NCBI GenBank assembly: GCA_023715865.1
Contig: JAMBOW010000002.1
Coordinates: 248,001 to 312,000 of the forward strand
Direction: 5' to 3'
DNA from: Neobacillus mesonae
GTDB taxonomy: Bacteria; Bacillota; Bacilli; Paenibacillales; Paenibacillaceae
Length of the DNA: 64,000 bases
This document shows positions 53,142 to 62,383 of the stretch, in pieces. The first letter of the stretch is position 1. Every line of letters starts with the position of its first letter. Made by a program: the position numbers and the translations under genes. Below the pieces are notes generated by a model. The model did no database searches, was not told the origin of the DNA, and saw nothing but the letters and a program-made list of their open reading frames with translations.

Positions 53142-53780
53142 TTAGGATAAGGCAAGCAGCTGAGTTCCATACTGGAGCTGGCCGTTTTTTTTGCGGCACG
53201 CCTCCAGATTATACAGCGGCTCTGGTAAAGAGGGGTCATGCTGCAATGCAAGGGCGAAGCAGGATAAAGCCTGCTTTAGCTCCATTTGTTTGGCATGAAC
53301 GCATCCAAGTGCATTATAAGCCATTGCCTTTAGTCTAGGCTGATCACTGCTCAGCAGTATCCGGTTCAGCTCTGATGCCGCTATATTCATCTCCTCTAAA
53401 TGCAGGTGGCACATTGCCAAATACAGGCGGGACAACAAGCTTTCTGGATACATTTCCACCACTCTATTGAACTCTTCAGCAGCATGGTTGTACATGAGCA
53501 GTTTAAAATAGCCTTGACCTTTAACAAAAGATGGAAGTGACAGCTCCGGAATAGAGGTGAAAGGATCGGTCCCTCGGAAAATTCCGCTTTCGCGAATCCG
53601 AGCCATCTTTTCTTCAAAGGACATCCATTCATCAATGATTCCATCACTCATTTTTTTGAGCAAGTTCCATCTTTGGAGCATTTCCTGTTTCTTCTCGGCT
53701 GGTGCGGCAGTGTAGTACTTGGCAATCTCATCTAACGATTGATTCATTTCCGCAAAAAGATGTTGAAACATGGCATGCAT
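53142..53780 (-). CDS. TPR-repeat protein of unknown function
   Basis: This 212-residue soluble protein has an N-terminal helical part (MFQHLFAEMNQSLDEIAKYY, EKKQEMLQRWNLLKKM) followed by about four tetratricopeptide-like repeats (GQGYFKLLMYNHAAEEFNRV, SRLYLAMCHLHLEEMNIAA, AMAYNALGCVHAKQMELKQAL, LPEPLYNLEACRKKNG). TPRs form protein-binding surfaces; no enzymatic motif is seen. The start follows AAGGGTGGG at short spacing. It lies between panD and dinG on the same strand, with its own terminator. The partner is unknown. Confidence 0.78.
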   Translation of the reverse strand: MHAMFQHLFAEMNQSLDEIAKYYTAAPAEKKQEMLQRWNLLKKMSDGIIDEWMSFEEKMARIRESGIFRGTDPFTSIPELSLPSFVKGQGYFKLLMYNHAAEEFNRVVEMYPESLLSRLYLAMCHLHLEEMNIAASELNRILLSSDQPRLKAMAYNALGCVHAKQMELKQALSCFALALQHDPSLPEPLYNLEACRKKNGQLQYGTQLLALS

Positions 53781-53863
53781 CCCACCCTTAGCAAAATGGA
53801 TTAGTGCAGTTACCTAATCACATTTTTTGCGCTTCAGGCACTTTTCATTCCTCATTCCATGGA

Positions 53864-54247
53864 TTACAAAATCGTCGCGTGAACTTCCTCATGCATCAAC
53901 TGAACCGGCTTGTTAGTATTATCAACAAAAACAACCGTCGGCTTATGAGATGCTGCTTCTTCATTTGACAACATGGCATAAGAAATAATAATAACGGTAT
54001 CACCTGGCTGTACAAGCCGTGCAGCAGCACCATTTAGACAGATTGTGCCTGTTCCGCGTGGCCCGGGAATAACATAGGTTTCAAGCCTTGCACCATTATT
54101 GTTATTTACGATTTGGACCTTTTCATTTTCCAATATATCTGCAGCATCCATTAGATCCCGATCTATGGTAATGCTGCCCACATAATTTAAATTAGCTTCC
54201 GTTACGGTTGCACGGTGAATTTTTGATTTCATTAATGTTCTAAACAC
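53864..54247 (-). CDS. panD: Aspartate 1-decarboxylase (pyruvoyl enzyme)
   Basis: This 127-residue proenzyme makes beta-alanine for pantothenate. Self-cleavage is expected between G24 and S25 (YVGSITID), producing the pyruvoyl group. The Y58-like and R-rich segments ([26 protein letters not shown]) are standard. Its start overlaps the panC end by eight bases. It is the last gene of panB-panC-panD. Confidence 0.96.
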   Translation of the reverse strand: MFRTLMKSKIHRATVTEANLNYVGSITIDRDLMDAADILENEKVQIVNNNNGARLETYVIPGPRGTGTICLNGAAARLVQPGDTVIIISYAMLSNEEAASHKPTVVFVDNTNKPVQLMHEEVHATIL

Positions 54248-55136
54248 GGGAGAGCACCTCCATTTTCTGCAGCCGATGATTATCGATCAGCCTTGTTTTT
54301 CCAAATTTAACGGCCAAAGCAATAATGACATCATCAAGCTTTGTAATATGCACACGATCTTCGATCGGCTCGAGTTCTGGGAATGTCAGGATATCCACAT
54401 AATCAATAACAGCCGTTTTAGAAGTGTTAATTTCATCCGTAATTAATGTTCTGATTTGACCAACCGTTATATCGCCTTGTTCTTCACTAGCTTTTTGAGC
54501 AAGTTTGAGCGAGCGGGACAATGCAAGGGCCTCCTTGCGTTCCTCCGGGCTTAAATACACGTTACGAGAGCTTAACGCAAGTCCATCTGCTTCCCTTACG
54601 ATGGGACAAGGAACGATGTTAACCGGCATATTTAAGTCCATAACCATTTGAGATAATACGGCAACCTGCTGAGCATCCTTCATTCCGAAATAAGCATTAT
54701 TTGGCTGCACGATATTAAACAGCTTGGAAACAACCGTTGTTACGCCGTCAAAATGGCCCGGACGCGATGCTCCGCAGAGCTGATTCGTAATGTCTGCTAC
54801 TTTAATCTTCGTTTTTGTCGGACGTGGATACATTTCTTCAACCGAAGGAATAAACACAATGTCTACTCCTTCGTTATCCGCCACCATCAGATCTCTATTC
54901 TCATCGCGGGGATAAGTTTCAAAATCTTCATTCGGGCCGAATTGAATCGGGTTAACAAAAATACTTAAAACCACAATATCATTATTCTGTCTTGCGGAGC
55001 GCATCAGGCTTGCATGTCCTTCATGCAGATAGCCCATGGTAGGAACAAGCCCTACGGACGGCTCTTTATCGCGAATATTTTTTTTCATGCTGGCAATTTC
55101 TGCTCTAAGTTCTTCGATTCTTCGAACCGTAATCAT
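54240..55136 (-). CDS. panC: Pantothenate synthetase
   Basis: This 298-residue ATP-dependent ligase joins pantoate and beta-alanine. The nucleotide-binding motif [13 protein letters not shown] (HxGH type) and KMS-like [12 protein letters not shown] are present, together with [19 protein letters not shown]. It overlaps panB by four bases (ATGA) and panD by eight. Confidence 0.96.
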   Translation of the reverse strand: MITVRRIEELRAEIASMKKNIRDKEPSVGLVPTMGYLHEGHASLMRSARQNNDIVVLSIFVNPIQFGPNEDFETYPRDENRDLMVADNEGVDIVFIPSVEEMYPRPTKTKIKVADITNQLCGASRPGHFDGVTTVVSKLFNIVQPNNAYFGMKDAQQVAVLSQMVMDLNMPVNIVPCPIVREADGLALSSRNVYLSPEERKEALALSRSLKLAQKASEEQGDITVGQIRTLITDEINTSKTAVIDYVDILTFPELEPIEDRVHITKLDDVIIALAVKFGKTRLIDNHRLQKMEVLSRV

Positions 55137-56011
55137 GATTCATTCTCCACCTTTACTTTGTTGCTTCCATATAAGGAATCTACTACACCATCTTCAGCCG
55201 TAAAAACATGCTCCTCCGCAGGGAAAGACTTGTTCTTAACGTCTTTAACGTAGTTTCCAATACTGTCTCGAATTATGGTTCCTACATCGCTGTAAGTTTT
55301 CACGAAACGTTTTGGCATATAAGGAGATGCATACTGGATAAGATCATGGAATACAAGCACCTGTCCATCCGTGTCACGCCCTGCGCCAATGCCGATCGTA
55401 GGAATGGACAGCTGACCGGAAATAGCCTCAGCCACCGCTTCGGTTACGAGCTCAAGAACAATTGCAAAAGCACCAGCTTCTTCGAGCGCTTTAGCATCAG
55501 CAAGAAGTCGTTTCGCATCCGCAGCGTCCTTGCCCTGCACTCTGAATCCGCCGATCTGATTTACGGATTGCGGAGTAAGACCGATATGTCCAAGCACAGG
55601 TACTCCTGCGTTCACAACTGCCTTGACAGTCTCCGCAATTTCGACTCCGCCTTCGAGCTTCACAGCATGTGCATGGCCTTCCTGCATAATGCGGCGAACA
55701 CCTTTAAGTGTCTCATCGATTCCGCCATGATAAGTCATGAACGGCATATCCGTAACTATAAATGTATTCTGTGCGCCCCTTGCGACTGAGCGAGAGTGAT
55801 AGACCATGTCATCAATCGTAACGGGAATGGTTGAATTGTAACCAAGCACCGCATTTCCGAGTGAATCTCCGACAAGGATCATATCGATACCAGCTTCCTC
55901 TGCTATAACAGCAGAAGGATAGTCATAGGCAGTAAGCATCGTTATGGGTTCTTTATTTTCTTTCATTTTTTTCATTTTTACAATGTTAAGCGGTTTTTTA
56001 GCTGCTGCCAT
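55133..56011 (-). CDS. panB: 3-methyl-2-oxobutanoate hydroxymethyltransferase
   Basis: This 292-residue enzyme makes ketopantoate from alpha-ketoisovalerate, the first step of pantothenate synthesis. Signatures: MLTAYDYPSAVIAEEAGID, LVGDSLGNAVLGYNST, VKLEGG, GHIGLTPQ, and IGIGAGRDTDGQVLVFHD. The ATG at 56011 is preceded by AAGGGAG. It is the first gene of the pan operon, behind a leader of about 300 bases with an internal intrinsic terminator. Confidence 0.96.
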   Translation of the reverse strand: MAAAKKPLNIVKMKKMKENKEPITMLTAYDYPSAVIAEEAGIDMILVGDSLGNAVLGYNSTIPVTIDDMVYHSRSVARGAQNTFIVTDMPFMTYHGGIDETLKGVRRIMQEGHAHAVKLEGGVEIAETVKAVVNAGVPVLGHIGLTPQSVNQIGGFRVQGKDAADAKRLLADAKALEEAGAFAIVLELVTEAVAEAISGQLSIPTIGIGAGRDTDGQVLVFHDLIQYASPYMPKRFVKTYSDVGTIIRDSIGNYVKDVKNKSFPAEEHVFTAEDGVVDSLYGSNKVKVENES

Positions 56012-56329
56012 ACAAGTGGCTCCCTTCTCTTTTTCGAAATAGCCGTAAGTCTTGATGCCAGATCCTAGCTGTGATCTTACAGACGCTCTTCAGCCGATTG
56101 TGGGATGAGGTCTAAAATAGACACACAAAAAAACCTTTTAGTATCACACTAAAAAGGTCCCATAAGTCAAAAAAGAGTCACTTGCGATCGTCCCTTCTGT
56201 CTCGGTCCTCTTCGGCTCAGAGCAGAATCCAACAACTTGGCATACTTGTTCAAATGTCTTTCAATAAACAGGCTAACGGGCATGAGTGCAGTTCAATGAA
56301 TAATCGATACCGCCTCAAAAAAGAGTATA
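56012..56329 (-). promoter_or_regulatory. Structured leader of panB with internal terminator
   Basis: Between a good promoter (56324-56351) and panB lie about 300 bases. The first 160 can fold into several short stems, then comes an intrinsic terminator (56127-56158), then a second region where GTAAG/CTTAC and AGATC/GATCT arms can pair (about 56040-56095). This suggests control by premature termination. A conserved RNA called the pan motif, with bulged adenosines, is known upstream of panB in Bacillota; I cannot confirm that these bases match it. It could instead be a short separate RNA gene. Confidence 0.45.
56127..56158 (-). terminator. Intrinsic terminator in the panB leader
   Basis: ACCTTTT-x-AGT pairs with ACTAAAAGGT around GTGAT, and seven T follow on the minus strand. 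The hairpin lies about 115 bases before the panB start and 160 bases after the predicted transcription start. Confidence 0.78.
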
Positions 56330-56351
56330 CCAAAAAAAAAGTAATTGTCTA
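56324..56351 (-). promoter_or_regulatory. Sigma-A promoter upstream of panB
   Basis: On the minus strand TAGACA (56346-56351) and TATACT (56324-56329) are 16 bases apart, one mismatch each from consensus. It lies in the gap after the birA stop codon and is the probable start of panBCD transcription. Confidence 0.6.
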
Positions 56352-56425
56352 TGCCCCATTCATCATTAACCTGTACCTTACATTTCAAATCAGTTTATAT
56401 GCCTATACCGACATATCCTAGATTA

Positions 56426-57403
56426 TTATTGATTTACTATCTCTACTTCCCCTGAAAAAACCGTCTTTTCTTCACCGCTTGGAGTAACTATGACCAGACC
56501 GCCGCTTGGATCAAGTCTTAATGCAACCCCTTGTATCGTTTCAGTCAGTGTTTCGGTTCGAACGGTATGACCGATGGAGGCAGAACGTTCCTCCCACTCT
56601 TTAAGAATCGGTGAAAATCCATCTTGCGAATAACGGTTATAGAGCTGTTCCATTTCATTCATGATTTCTGCAATCAAAAGGGACCGATGTATAGTATGCC
56701 CTGTCTCTATTTTTAAAGAAGTGGCAATCTCCGCTAGTTCTTCAGGGTAATCCTCTTTGGATAGATTGACATCTATACCTATGCCCGCAATGCAGTATCT
56801 CACTTTGTTATCTTCAGTTGCCGATTCAAGCAAAATTCCGCACACTTTCCGGCCACCTATCAAAATGTCGTTAGGCCATTTTATCTTTGCATCCGCCCCT
56901 GTCACCGACCGGATTGCCTTACATACGGCTACACCCGTGAGCAATGTAAGCTGCGGCACAAATCGAATCGGCAGTTCAGGACGCAGAACCAGGCTCATCC
57001 AAATGCCCTTGCCGGCAGGTGAAAACCACTTCCTACCCAGTCTCCCTCTGCCAGTAGTCTGCTGATCGGCAATAAACAAGGCCCCCTCCTGCGCTGCTTT
57101 TTCGGCATGAGTCATCGCGTCAATTTGCGTGGAGGCTGTGGATTCCATAATATGCAGCACTCTTCCCAAGGATTTGGTCTTCAGATGTGCCGAAATATCC
57201 CCAGCTTGATATACGTCTGGAATAAACGTTATTCGATATCCTTTACGTGACACCGCCTCAAATTCATAGCCTTGTTCTCTCAATTGATTAATTTGTTTCC
57301 ATACGGCTGTTCTGCTGATGTTCAGCTTTTTACTAATTTCTTCGCCCGAAACGAATGAATGCTGTGCATCCATGAACAAATCAAGAAGTGTATTATGCTT
57401 CAT
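56426..57403 (-). CDS. birA: Biotin-protein ligase and biotin operon repressor
   Basis: This 325-residue protein has an N-terminal winged helix (FVSGEEISKKLNISRTAVWKQINQLREQGY) and the biotin ligase domain with GRGRLGRKWFSPAGKGIWMS and IKWPNDILIGGRK. It attaches biotin to carboxylases and probably represses biotin genes. The ATG overlaps the cca stop by 11 bases. No biotin operator is visible in the window. Confidence 0.93.
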   Translation of the reverse strand: MKHNTLLDLFMDAQHSFVSGEEISKKLNISRTAVWKQINQLREQGYEFEAVSRKGYRITFIPDVYQAGDISAHLKTKSLGRVLHIMESTASTQIDAMTHAEKAAQEGALFIADQQTTGRGRLGRKWFSPAGKGIWMSLVLRPELPIRFVPQLTLLTGVAVCKAIRSVTGADAKIKWPNDILIGGRKVCGILLESATEDNKVRYCIAGIGIDVNLSKEDYPEELAEIATSLKIETGHTIHRSLLIAEIMNEMEQLYNRYSQDGFSPILKEWEERSASIGHTVRTETLTETIQGVALRLDPSGGLVIVTPSGEEKTVFSGEVEIVNQ

Positions 57404-58706
57404 CAGGAATCACCTTCTTTGCTGCTTCAATTAATATGTCCTGCTTGTTATCCAGCTGCCCCGTTGCCACTTCATACAGCAGCCGATTCATCGCCTTGCC
57501 GAGCCATGGTCCGCCGCGCCGTCCTGTCAGACGAAGAAGATCTGCGCCTGTAAGCGCCAGCTCCTTCAGAGTATATACTCCCATTTCGAGCTTCCACTCC
57601 TCTGCATGCTGTACCAAATACTGCAGCAAATCATAATCCTGATCTGATAATTTATAGCACTGACGCGGGAGAGAGCCGTTAATCACATACCAATCTTCTC
57701 CAGCTTGTGTTCCATATTTTAAAATAAGATACTTCCACGTATTCTTAATTTCGGTACTCGTCTGTCTTTCTTCATCTGCAGAAGTCAATTGCGTGAGCTT
57801 TTCCAGTAATTGCTCATGAAGCTCCAGCATTTTCGTAAGTCTTTCTCTTACTTTTCCCGAAAAAGTCCACGACCTCAGTACCTTATCCGCTTCTTCTGGA
57901 TGAATCCCAAGCATTTGCAAAAGCATTCCCCATCGATAGTCGGATTCATGAGGAAGCAGGTCAAGCTGATCAAGCTGATCCTGATTCAATCCTGCGAGAT
58001 TAACGGGTTCCTTTACATACTTGGTCAATTCACTATCCATCAACAGAGAAACACCCTTTGACGGGTAGGGACCGGCGAGCATCTTGTCCATTTCGGTCCG
58101 TACCCGTTCCATAGCAATATGAACAAGCTTATCCCTTTCAGCCATAAGACCCTTCCAAGTATCTGCAGCGATCTCGTAGTTAAAAACAGAAGCAAAACGA
58201 ACGCCCCTTAACATTCGAAGGGCGTCCTCTCTAAAACGTTCCTGAGCAAGTCCAACCGCACGAACGATTCCCTGCTCAATATCTTCTAATCCATCAAAAG
58301 GATCAAACAGTTCTCCTTGACGATTACGAGCTATCGCATTCATCGTAAAATCTCTGCGTCTCAAATCATCCTCGACCTTGTCCACAAAATGGACCTCTGA
58401 AGGTCTCCGGAAGTCCTCATAACCGCTTTCCGTGCGGAAAGTCGTAACCTCAAAAAGCTGCCCATTCATGCGAACCGTTACAGTCCCATGCTGCAAACCG
58501 GTCGGAATGGAGTTAGGGAACAGCTCCATCACCTCATCAGGCTTCGCTGAAGTCGTAATATCCATATCCGTTACCGGTCTTTTCATAATCTCATCCCGAA
58601 CACAGCCCCCGACAAAAAAAGCCTGATAGCCGTGATCATTGAGTCTCTCAAGCACCTGCTCGCCCGCAGAAGCCATAGCGGGTTCAATATGCTTCCAATT
58701 ATTCAT
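57393..58706 (-). CDS. cca: CCA-adding tRNA nucleotidyltransferase
   Basis: This 437-residue class II enzyme adds or repairs the 3'-CCA of tRNAs. The nucleotidyltransferase head has AFFVGGCVRDEIMKRP with metal ligands in DMDITT, RRRDFTMNAIA, and FREDALRMLRGVRFAS; a helical body and C-terminal domain follow. The ATG at 58706 follows AAAGGAGCAGG; an in-frame GTG/ATG region upstream lies in the end of bshA and lacks a site. It sits between bshA and birA, as in B. subtilis. Confidence 0.94.
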   Translation of the reverse strand: MNNWKHIEPAMASAGEQVLERLNDHGYQAFFVGGCVRDEIMKRPVTDMDITTSAKPDEVMELFPNSIPTGLQHGTVTVRMNGQLFEVTTFRTESGYEDFRRPSEVHFVDKVEDDLRRRDFTMNAIARNRQGELFDPFDGLEDIEQGIVRAVGLAQERFREDALRMLRGVRFASVFNYEIAADTWKGLMAERDKLVHIAMERVRTEMDKMLAGPYPSKGVSLLMDSELTKYVKEPVNLAGLNQDQLDQLDLLPHESDYRWGMLLQMLGIHPEEADKVLRSWTFSGKVRERLTKMLELHEQLLEKLTQLTSADEERQTSTEIKNTWKYLILKYGTQAGEDWYVINGSLPRQCYKLSDQDYDLLQYLVQHAEEWKLEMGVYTLKELALTGADLLRLTGRRGGPWLGKAMNRLLYEVATGQLDNKQDILIEAAKKVIPDEA

Positions 58707-58728
58707 GTAGCCTGCTCCTTTATGTTTC

Positions 58729-59898
58729 TTATCCGTGTTTCGAGCCCACCCCCACATTCTGCTCGGCTAATACCCGTTCATATATTTCCTCATATTGTGC
58801 AGTAATTTTATCAATATCAAAATGGATGCTCGCCCGATCCAAGCAGGCCTGTTTAAAGCTCTTCATCATCTCTTCATTACGAAGCAGAGTGATGGCATAC
58901 TCTGCCATCTGCTGGGTATCGCCGATACTTGCCAAGAAACCTGTACTTCCATGCTTTACTAATTCCGGTATCCCCCCGGCTGTTGAACCGATGGTCGGTA
59001 CTCCACATGCCATCGCTTCAAGAGCGACGAGGCCGAAGCTTTCTTTTTCTGAAGGGAGCAGCAAAAGATCAGCCATAGAGATGACCTGCGCAACATCATC
59101 CTGCTTTCCTAACAGGTGAACATGCTCTGAGAGACCCATCTCCTGAATTTTGCATTGAATTTTAGGCAGATCAGGGCCTTCCCCAACCAGAATCAGCTTA
59201 GCCGGAATTTCTTTCTTCACCCGGGCAAAGATGTCGATGACATCGAGTGTTCTCTTGACTGGCCGGAAATTGGAGATGTGCATCAGCACCTTTTCTTCTT
59301 TCCCTGCATAATCGTTCCGAAGTGAAGAACACTCGCGCGGATAGTAGACTCTTGGATCCACAAAATTGTACGTCAGATCGATAGACCGCTTAATATCTAA
59401 CAGTTCATGTGTTTCCCGGATCAAATCTTTTGATACCGCGGTAACTGCATCGCTCTTATTAATAGCTAGCTCAATCAGGTCCTTCAAGGATTCGTCCTGA
59501 GCCAGCACAGTAATGTCTGTTCCATGAAGTGTTGTAACCACTTTCAGATCGTCCGGCACCATTTGTTTGGCCAGGTAAGCACAAACAGCATGAGGGACTG
59601 CATAATGAACATGGAGCAGATCCAAATTCTGAGCTTTTGCAACCTGGGCCATTTTGGTGGCTAAAGATAGATCATAAGGAGGATAGCGAAACACATAATA
59701 GTCGTTCACTTCCACTTCATGATAAAAAATATTCCGATGGAATTGGCCTAATCGGAAAGGTATGCTGTTTGCGATAAAATGAACCTGGTGCCCTTTTTCG
59801 GCAAGTCTCTTACCAAGCTCTGTTGCCACTACTCCTGAACCGCCGAGAGACGGATAACAGGTAATGCCTATTTTTAAGTGTTTGCCCGCTTGACTCAA
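58729..59898 (-). CDS. bshA: N-acetyl-alpha-D-glucosaminyl L-malate synthase
   Basis: This 389-residue GT4 glycosyltransferase makes GlcNAc-malate from UDP-GlcNAc and malate, the first step of bacillithiol synthesis. Motifs: [15 protein letters not shown] at the N-terminus, [26 protein letters not shown], and the E-x7-E site [14 protein letters not shown]. Identity is supported by its place between mgsA and cca. The usual bshB1 deacetylase gene between mgsA and bshA is absent here. Confidence 0.92.
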   Translation of the reverse strand: MSQAGKHLKIGITCYPSLGGSGVVATELGKRLAEKGHQVHFIANSIPFRLGQFHRNIFYHEVEVNDYYVFRYPPYDLSLATKMAQVAKAQNLDLLHVHYAVPHAVCAYLAKQMVPDDLKVVTTLHGTDITVLAQDESLKDLIELAINKSDAVTAVSKDLIRETHELLDIKRSIDLTYNFVDPRVYYPRECSSLRNDYAGKEEKVLMHISNFRPVKRTLDVIDIFARVKKEIPAKLILVGEGPDLPKIQCKIQEMGLSEHVHLLGKQDDVAQVISMADLLLLPSEKESFGLVALEAMACGVPTIGSTAGGIPELVKHGSTGFLASIGDTQQMAEYAITLLRNEEMMKSFKQACLDRASIHFDIDKITAQYEEIYERVLAEQNVGVGSKHG

Positions 59899-59941
59899 AG
59901 GAAGGGCCTCCTTTATCAGTAACTATACTATGAATAATTTT

Positions 59942-59968
59942 CAGATGCTGATCAAAGATCAGCATCTG
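59942..59968. other. Perfect 12-bp hairpin at the mgsA/bshA junction
   Basis: CAGATGCTGATC and GATCAGCATCTG pair around AAA. The hairpin includes the mgsA stop codon. There is no U-tract after it on the minus strand (AAAATTATT), so it is not a standard terminator. It may stabilise or process the mRNA within the operon, and it stands where bshB1 would be expected. Confidence 0.6.
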
Positions 59969-60380
59969 CGCCTGGTTTATATTTATGTACAAGCTGGCGC
60001 CAAGCAAAATCACCGCGCTGCAGTGCTTTTACAAGAATTTCTGCAGTTGCCACATTCGTTGCAAGCGGTATCCCTTGCACATCACACAGTCTTAATAAAG
60101 CGTTGATGTCCGGTTCATGCGGCTGTGCCATAAGGGGATCGCGAAGGAAAATAATAAGATCCATCTCATTTTCGGCAACGAGCGCTCCAATTTGCTGGTC
60201 ACCCCCAAGAGGTCCAGACATGAAGCGATGAATGTTTAGGTCAGTACCTTCCATGATCCGCTGACCTGTTGTGCCTGTTGAATATAAGTTATGGCCCTCA
60301 AACGCCTTCTCATAGGCGGTTACGAAGTTCACCATTTCATCTTTTTTACGATCATGAGCAATAAAAGCGATGTTTAACAT
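59952..60380 (-). CDS. mgsA: Methylglyoxal synthase
   Basis: This 142-residue enzyme converts dihydroxyacetone phosphate to methylglyoxal. Motifs: [10 protein letters not shown] at the N-terminus, [21 protein letters not shown] with catalytic D61, [14 protein letters not shown] with H88, and ATNVATAE. The ATG at 60380 follows GAGGGAGAG; a longer frame to 60428 has no ribosome site. It lies between dapB and bshA. Confidence 0.95.
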   Translation of the reverse strand: MLNIAFIAHDRKKDEMVNFVTAYEKAFEGHNLYSTGTTGQRIMEGTDLNIHRFMSGPLGGDQQIGALVAENEMDLIIFLRDPLMAQPHEPDINALLRLCDVQGIPLATNVATAEILVKALQRGDFAWRQLVHKYKPGADADL

Positions 60381-60442
60381 ATATGTTCTCTCCCTCTTTG
60401 AGTCTATATATAGTAATAATTTAACCACCCGATCATAACAAC

Positions 60443-61252
60443 TTAATCAATAAAATGATCAAAACCGTAAATCATGCCTTCATAACCCATAACCTTCTGA
60501 ATCCCGATCTTGACGCCTGGCATATAACCAGCTCGTTCGTAGGAGTCATGTCTAATCTTTAAAGTCTGTCCAAAATCACCGAATATGACTTCCTGCTGCG
60601 CAAAAACTCCCGGTAATCTCACACTATGAATTCTGAAGCCATTGTAATACCCGCCTCGAGAACCTTCAATTAATTCTTCCTCTTTAGGATTGCCCTGGCG
60701 AATCTCTTCACGGTTCTGCGCTATCAACTCCGCTGTTTTTACTGCCGTACCGGAAGGTGCATCAAGCTTCTGGTCTCCGTGATATTCAATGATTTCAAGA
60801 TTAGGCATATATTTAGCCGCTTGTGCAGCAAATTTCATCATTAGAATAGCACCGATAGAGAAGTTTGGTGCTATCAAACCGCCAATCCCTTTATCTTGAC
60901 ACTGCTTGTCCAGGTCTTCAATTTGCTCTGGAGTGAATCCAGTCGTACCCATTACAGGTCTAACTCCATAAGAAATCGCGAGGGAGGTATGCTCGTATGC
61001 TTGCTGCGGAGTCGTAAAGTCGACCATAACGTCAGCGCCCGAATCCTTCAGTGCATCTACCAGTTGGTCCGTAACCAGTACGCCGCATGGTTCCAGACCC
61101 ACCAGCTTACCAGCATCCTCTCCTACACTAGATCTATTGACTGCTGCTGCCAATTCCAGCTCCTCATCCTGAAGAACAAGCTTAACAACTTCGCGTCCCA
61201 TGCGCCCTCCCGCGCCAACAACGACAACTTTTAATTTCTCTGCCACTTGCAA
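60443..61252 (-). CDS. dapB: 4-hydroxy-tetrahydrodipicolinate reductase
   Basis: This 269-residue enzyme acts in diaminopimelate and lysine synthesis. The NAD(P) motif is [12 protein letters not shown], and the substrate-binding signature reads [18 protein letters not shown]; the usual second His of E-x-H-H is Gly here. [21 protein letters not shown] is typical. It is 14 bases downstream of the TPR gene and starts the dapB-mgsA-bshA-cca-birA stretch. Confidence 0.94.
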   Translation of the reverse strand: MQVAEKLKVVVVGAGGRMGREVVKLVLQDEELELAAAVNRSSVGEDAGKLVGLEPCGVLVTDQLVDALKDSGADVMVDFTTPQQAYEHTSLAISYGVRPVMGTTGFTPEQIEDLDKQCQDKGIGGLIAPNFSIGAILMMKFAAQAAKYMPNLEIIEYHGDQKLDAPSGTAVKTAELIAQNREEIRQGNPKEEELIEGSRGGYYNGFRIHSVRLPGVFAQQEVIFGDFGQTLKIRHDSYERAGYMPGVKIGIQKVMGYEGMIYGFDHFID

Positions 61253-61266
61253 ACACTCCTTATATA

Positions 61267-61803
61267 CTAGGTTGATGGTTTCTTCTTAGAAGATTTCATT
61301 CGCTTATGAAAATCCTGCAGTAACTGTGTTAATTGTTCATTTTGCGGCTCTAAAGAAATGGCTTCTTTTAACACGGCGATGGCTAAAATGTAATCATCCA
61401 TCTCAGCGTAAGCAATCGCAAGCCATACATATGCTTCCGTATAGAGTGGATCCAGTGCGATGGACTGTTTTAGATGCGCCAGCACTTCCTCCCTAACCTT
61501 CAGCAGATCAGTATCGGGCGTTTCTATAAGAACGCGTGCACTGGCTGTTAATTTTTTGGCTTCGAGACTGCCGACATGCATCAGATACTCACTATGATCT
61601 GGAGCTAGTTCGGCCGCCTTTTTCGCATGAAGAAGAGCCTGGTCCAGCTTCCCGTTCCTGGCATAGGTAATGGAGCACCTGTAATGAAGTTCCGCATTGT
61701 TGGGTTCTTCCGCAATCGCTGTCTCAAACCAATGGACTGCAAGCTCGTAATCCCCTTGCAGAATAGCCTTGTATGCTTTTTGAATATACTGGTATGATTT
61801 CAT
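61267..61803 (-). CDS. TPR-repeat protein of unknown function
   Basis: This 178-residue protein consists of tetratricopeptide-like repeats (IQKAYKAILQGDYELAVHWF, AELHYRCSITYARNGKLDQAL, TEAYVWLAIAYAEMDDYILAI) and a basic C-terminal tail. No signal peptide or catalytic motif is seen. It lies between ypjD and dapB on the same strand, 14 bases before dapB, so it is probably co-transcribed. Partner and role are unknown. Confidence 0.8.
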   Translation of the reverse strand: MKSYQYIQKAYKAILQGDYELAVHWFETAIAEEPNNAELHYRCSITYARNGKLDQALLHAKKAAELAPDHSEYLMHVGSLEAKKLTASARVLIETPDTDLLKVREEVLAHLKQSIALDPLYTEAYVWLAIAYAEMDDYILAIAVLKEAISLEPQNEQLTQLLQDFHKRMKSSKKKPST

Positions 61804-61854
61804 ACTTGCTGTCCCTCCCCGAAAATCGGTTAGTACAGCATATGTAAGGGCGCT

Positions 61855-62184
61855 CTATTCGGTGTCCTTTTTGGTCCACCGATTCGCATCCCGCGTATTG
61901 AATTTGTGCATCACTTTATCGTGCGCCTCCGTCAAATCTATACCTAACGAATTTGCGAAACAGATGGTAATAAATAATATATCGCCAAGCTCGAGCTCTA
62001 TCGAATTGTCAGCTTCCGTAGCCTTCTTAGGCTTCTCGCCGTATTCATGATTAACCTCGCGGGCAAGCTCTCCTACCTCTTCCGACATTCTAGCAAGCAT
62101 CGTGAGCGGGCTGAAATATCCTTCTTTAAACTGGGAAATATAAAGATCGACTTCTTTTTGCATTTCTGCAAGACTTTTCTCCAT
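61855..62184 (-). CDS. MazG-family nucleotide pyrophosphohydrolase, YpjD-like
   Basis: This 109-residue all-helical protein has the MazG-type metal site: EEVGELAREVNHEYGE and the downstream ELELGDILFITICFANSLGID, with Glu and Asp residues that bind magnesium. Such enzymes hydrolyse nucleoside triphosphates, often to clean the pool. B. subtilis YpjD is next to dapB in the same way. It begins the minus-strand operon and is divergent from ypjC. Confidence 0.85.
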   Translation of the reverse strand: MEKSLAEMQKEVDLYISQFKEGYFSPLTMLARMSEEVGELAREVNHEYGEKPKKATEADNSIELELGDILFITICFANSLGIDLTEAHDKVMHKFNTRDANRWTKKDTE

Positions 62185-62383
62185 AAAAGCAATACTCCTT
62201 ACACCGATAATTTTGCTTTATTCCAATGTTAACTTATTGAGATTGTGAAGACAAATCATTTTTTAAAGTTAAAGTAAAAAGGCATACTAAGAAGGTACAT
62301 ATGTCAAAAGGGGTATATATTCTTACATCTCCCTTTTTAATGGAGCAGCACAAAGTAAATTTGATGGAGTGAGGTATTTTATT

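Noticed and set aside
56280-56330. T-box before panB, because GGCGGTATCG resembles the T-box core
   Set aside because: The match is poor, it lies right after the promoter instead of next to the terminator, and no stem I or specifier loop precedes it.
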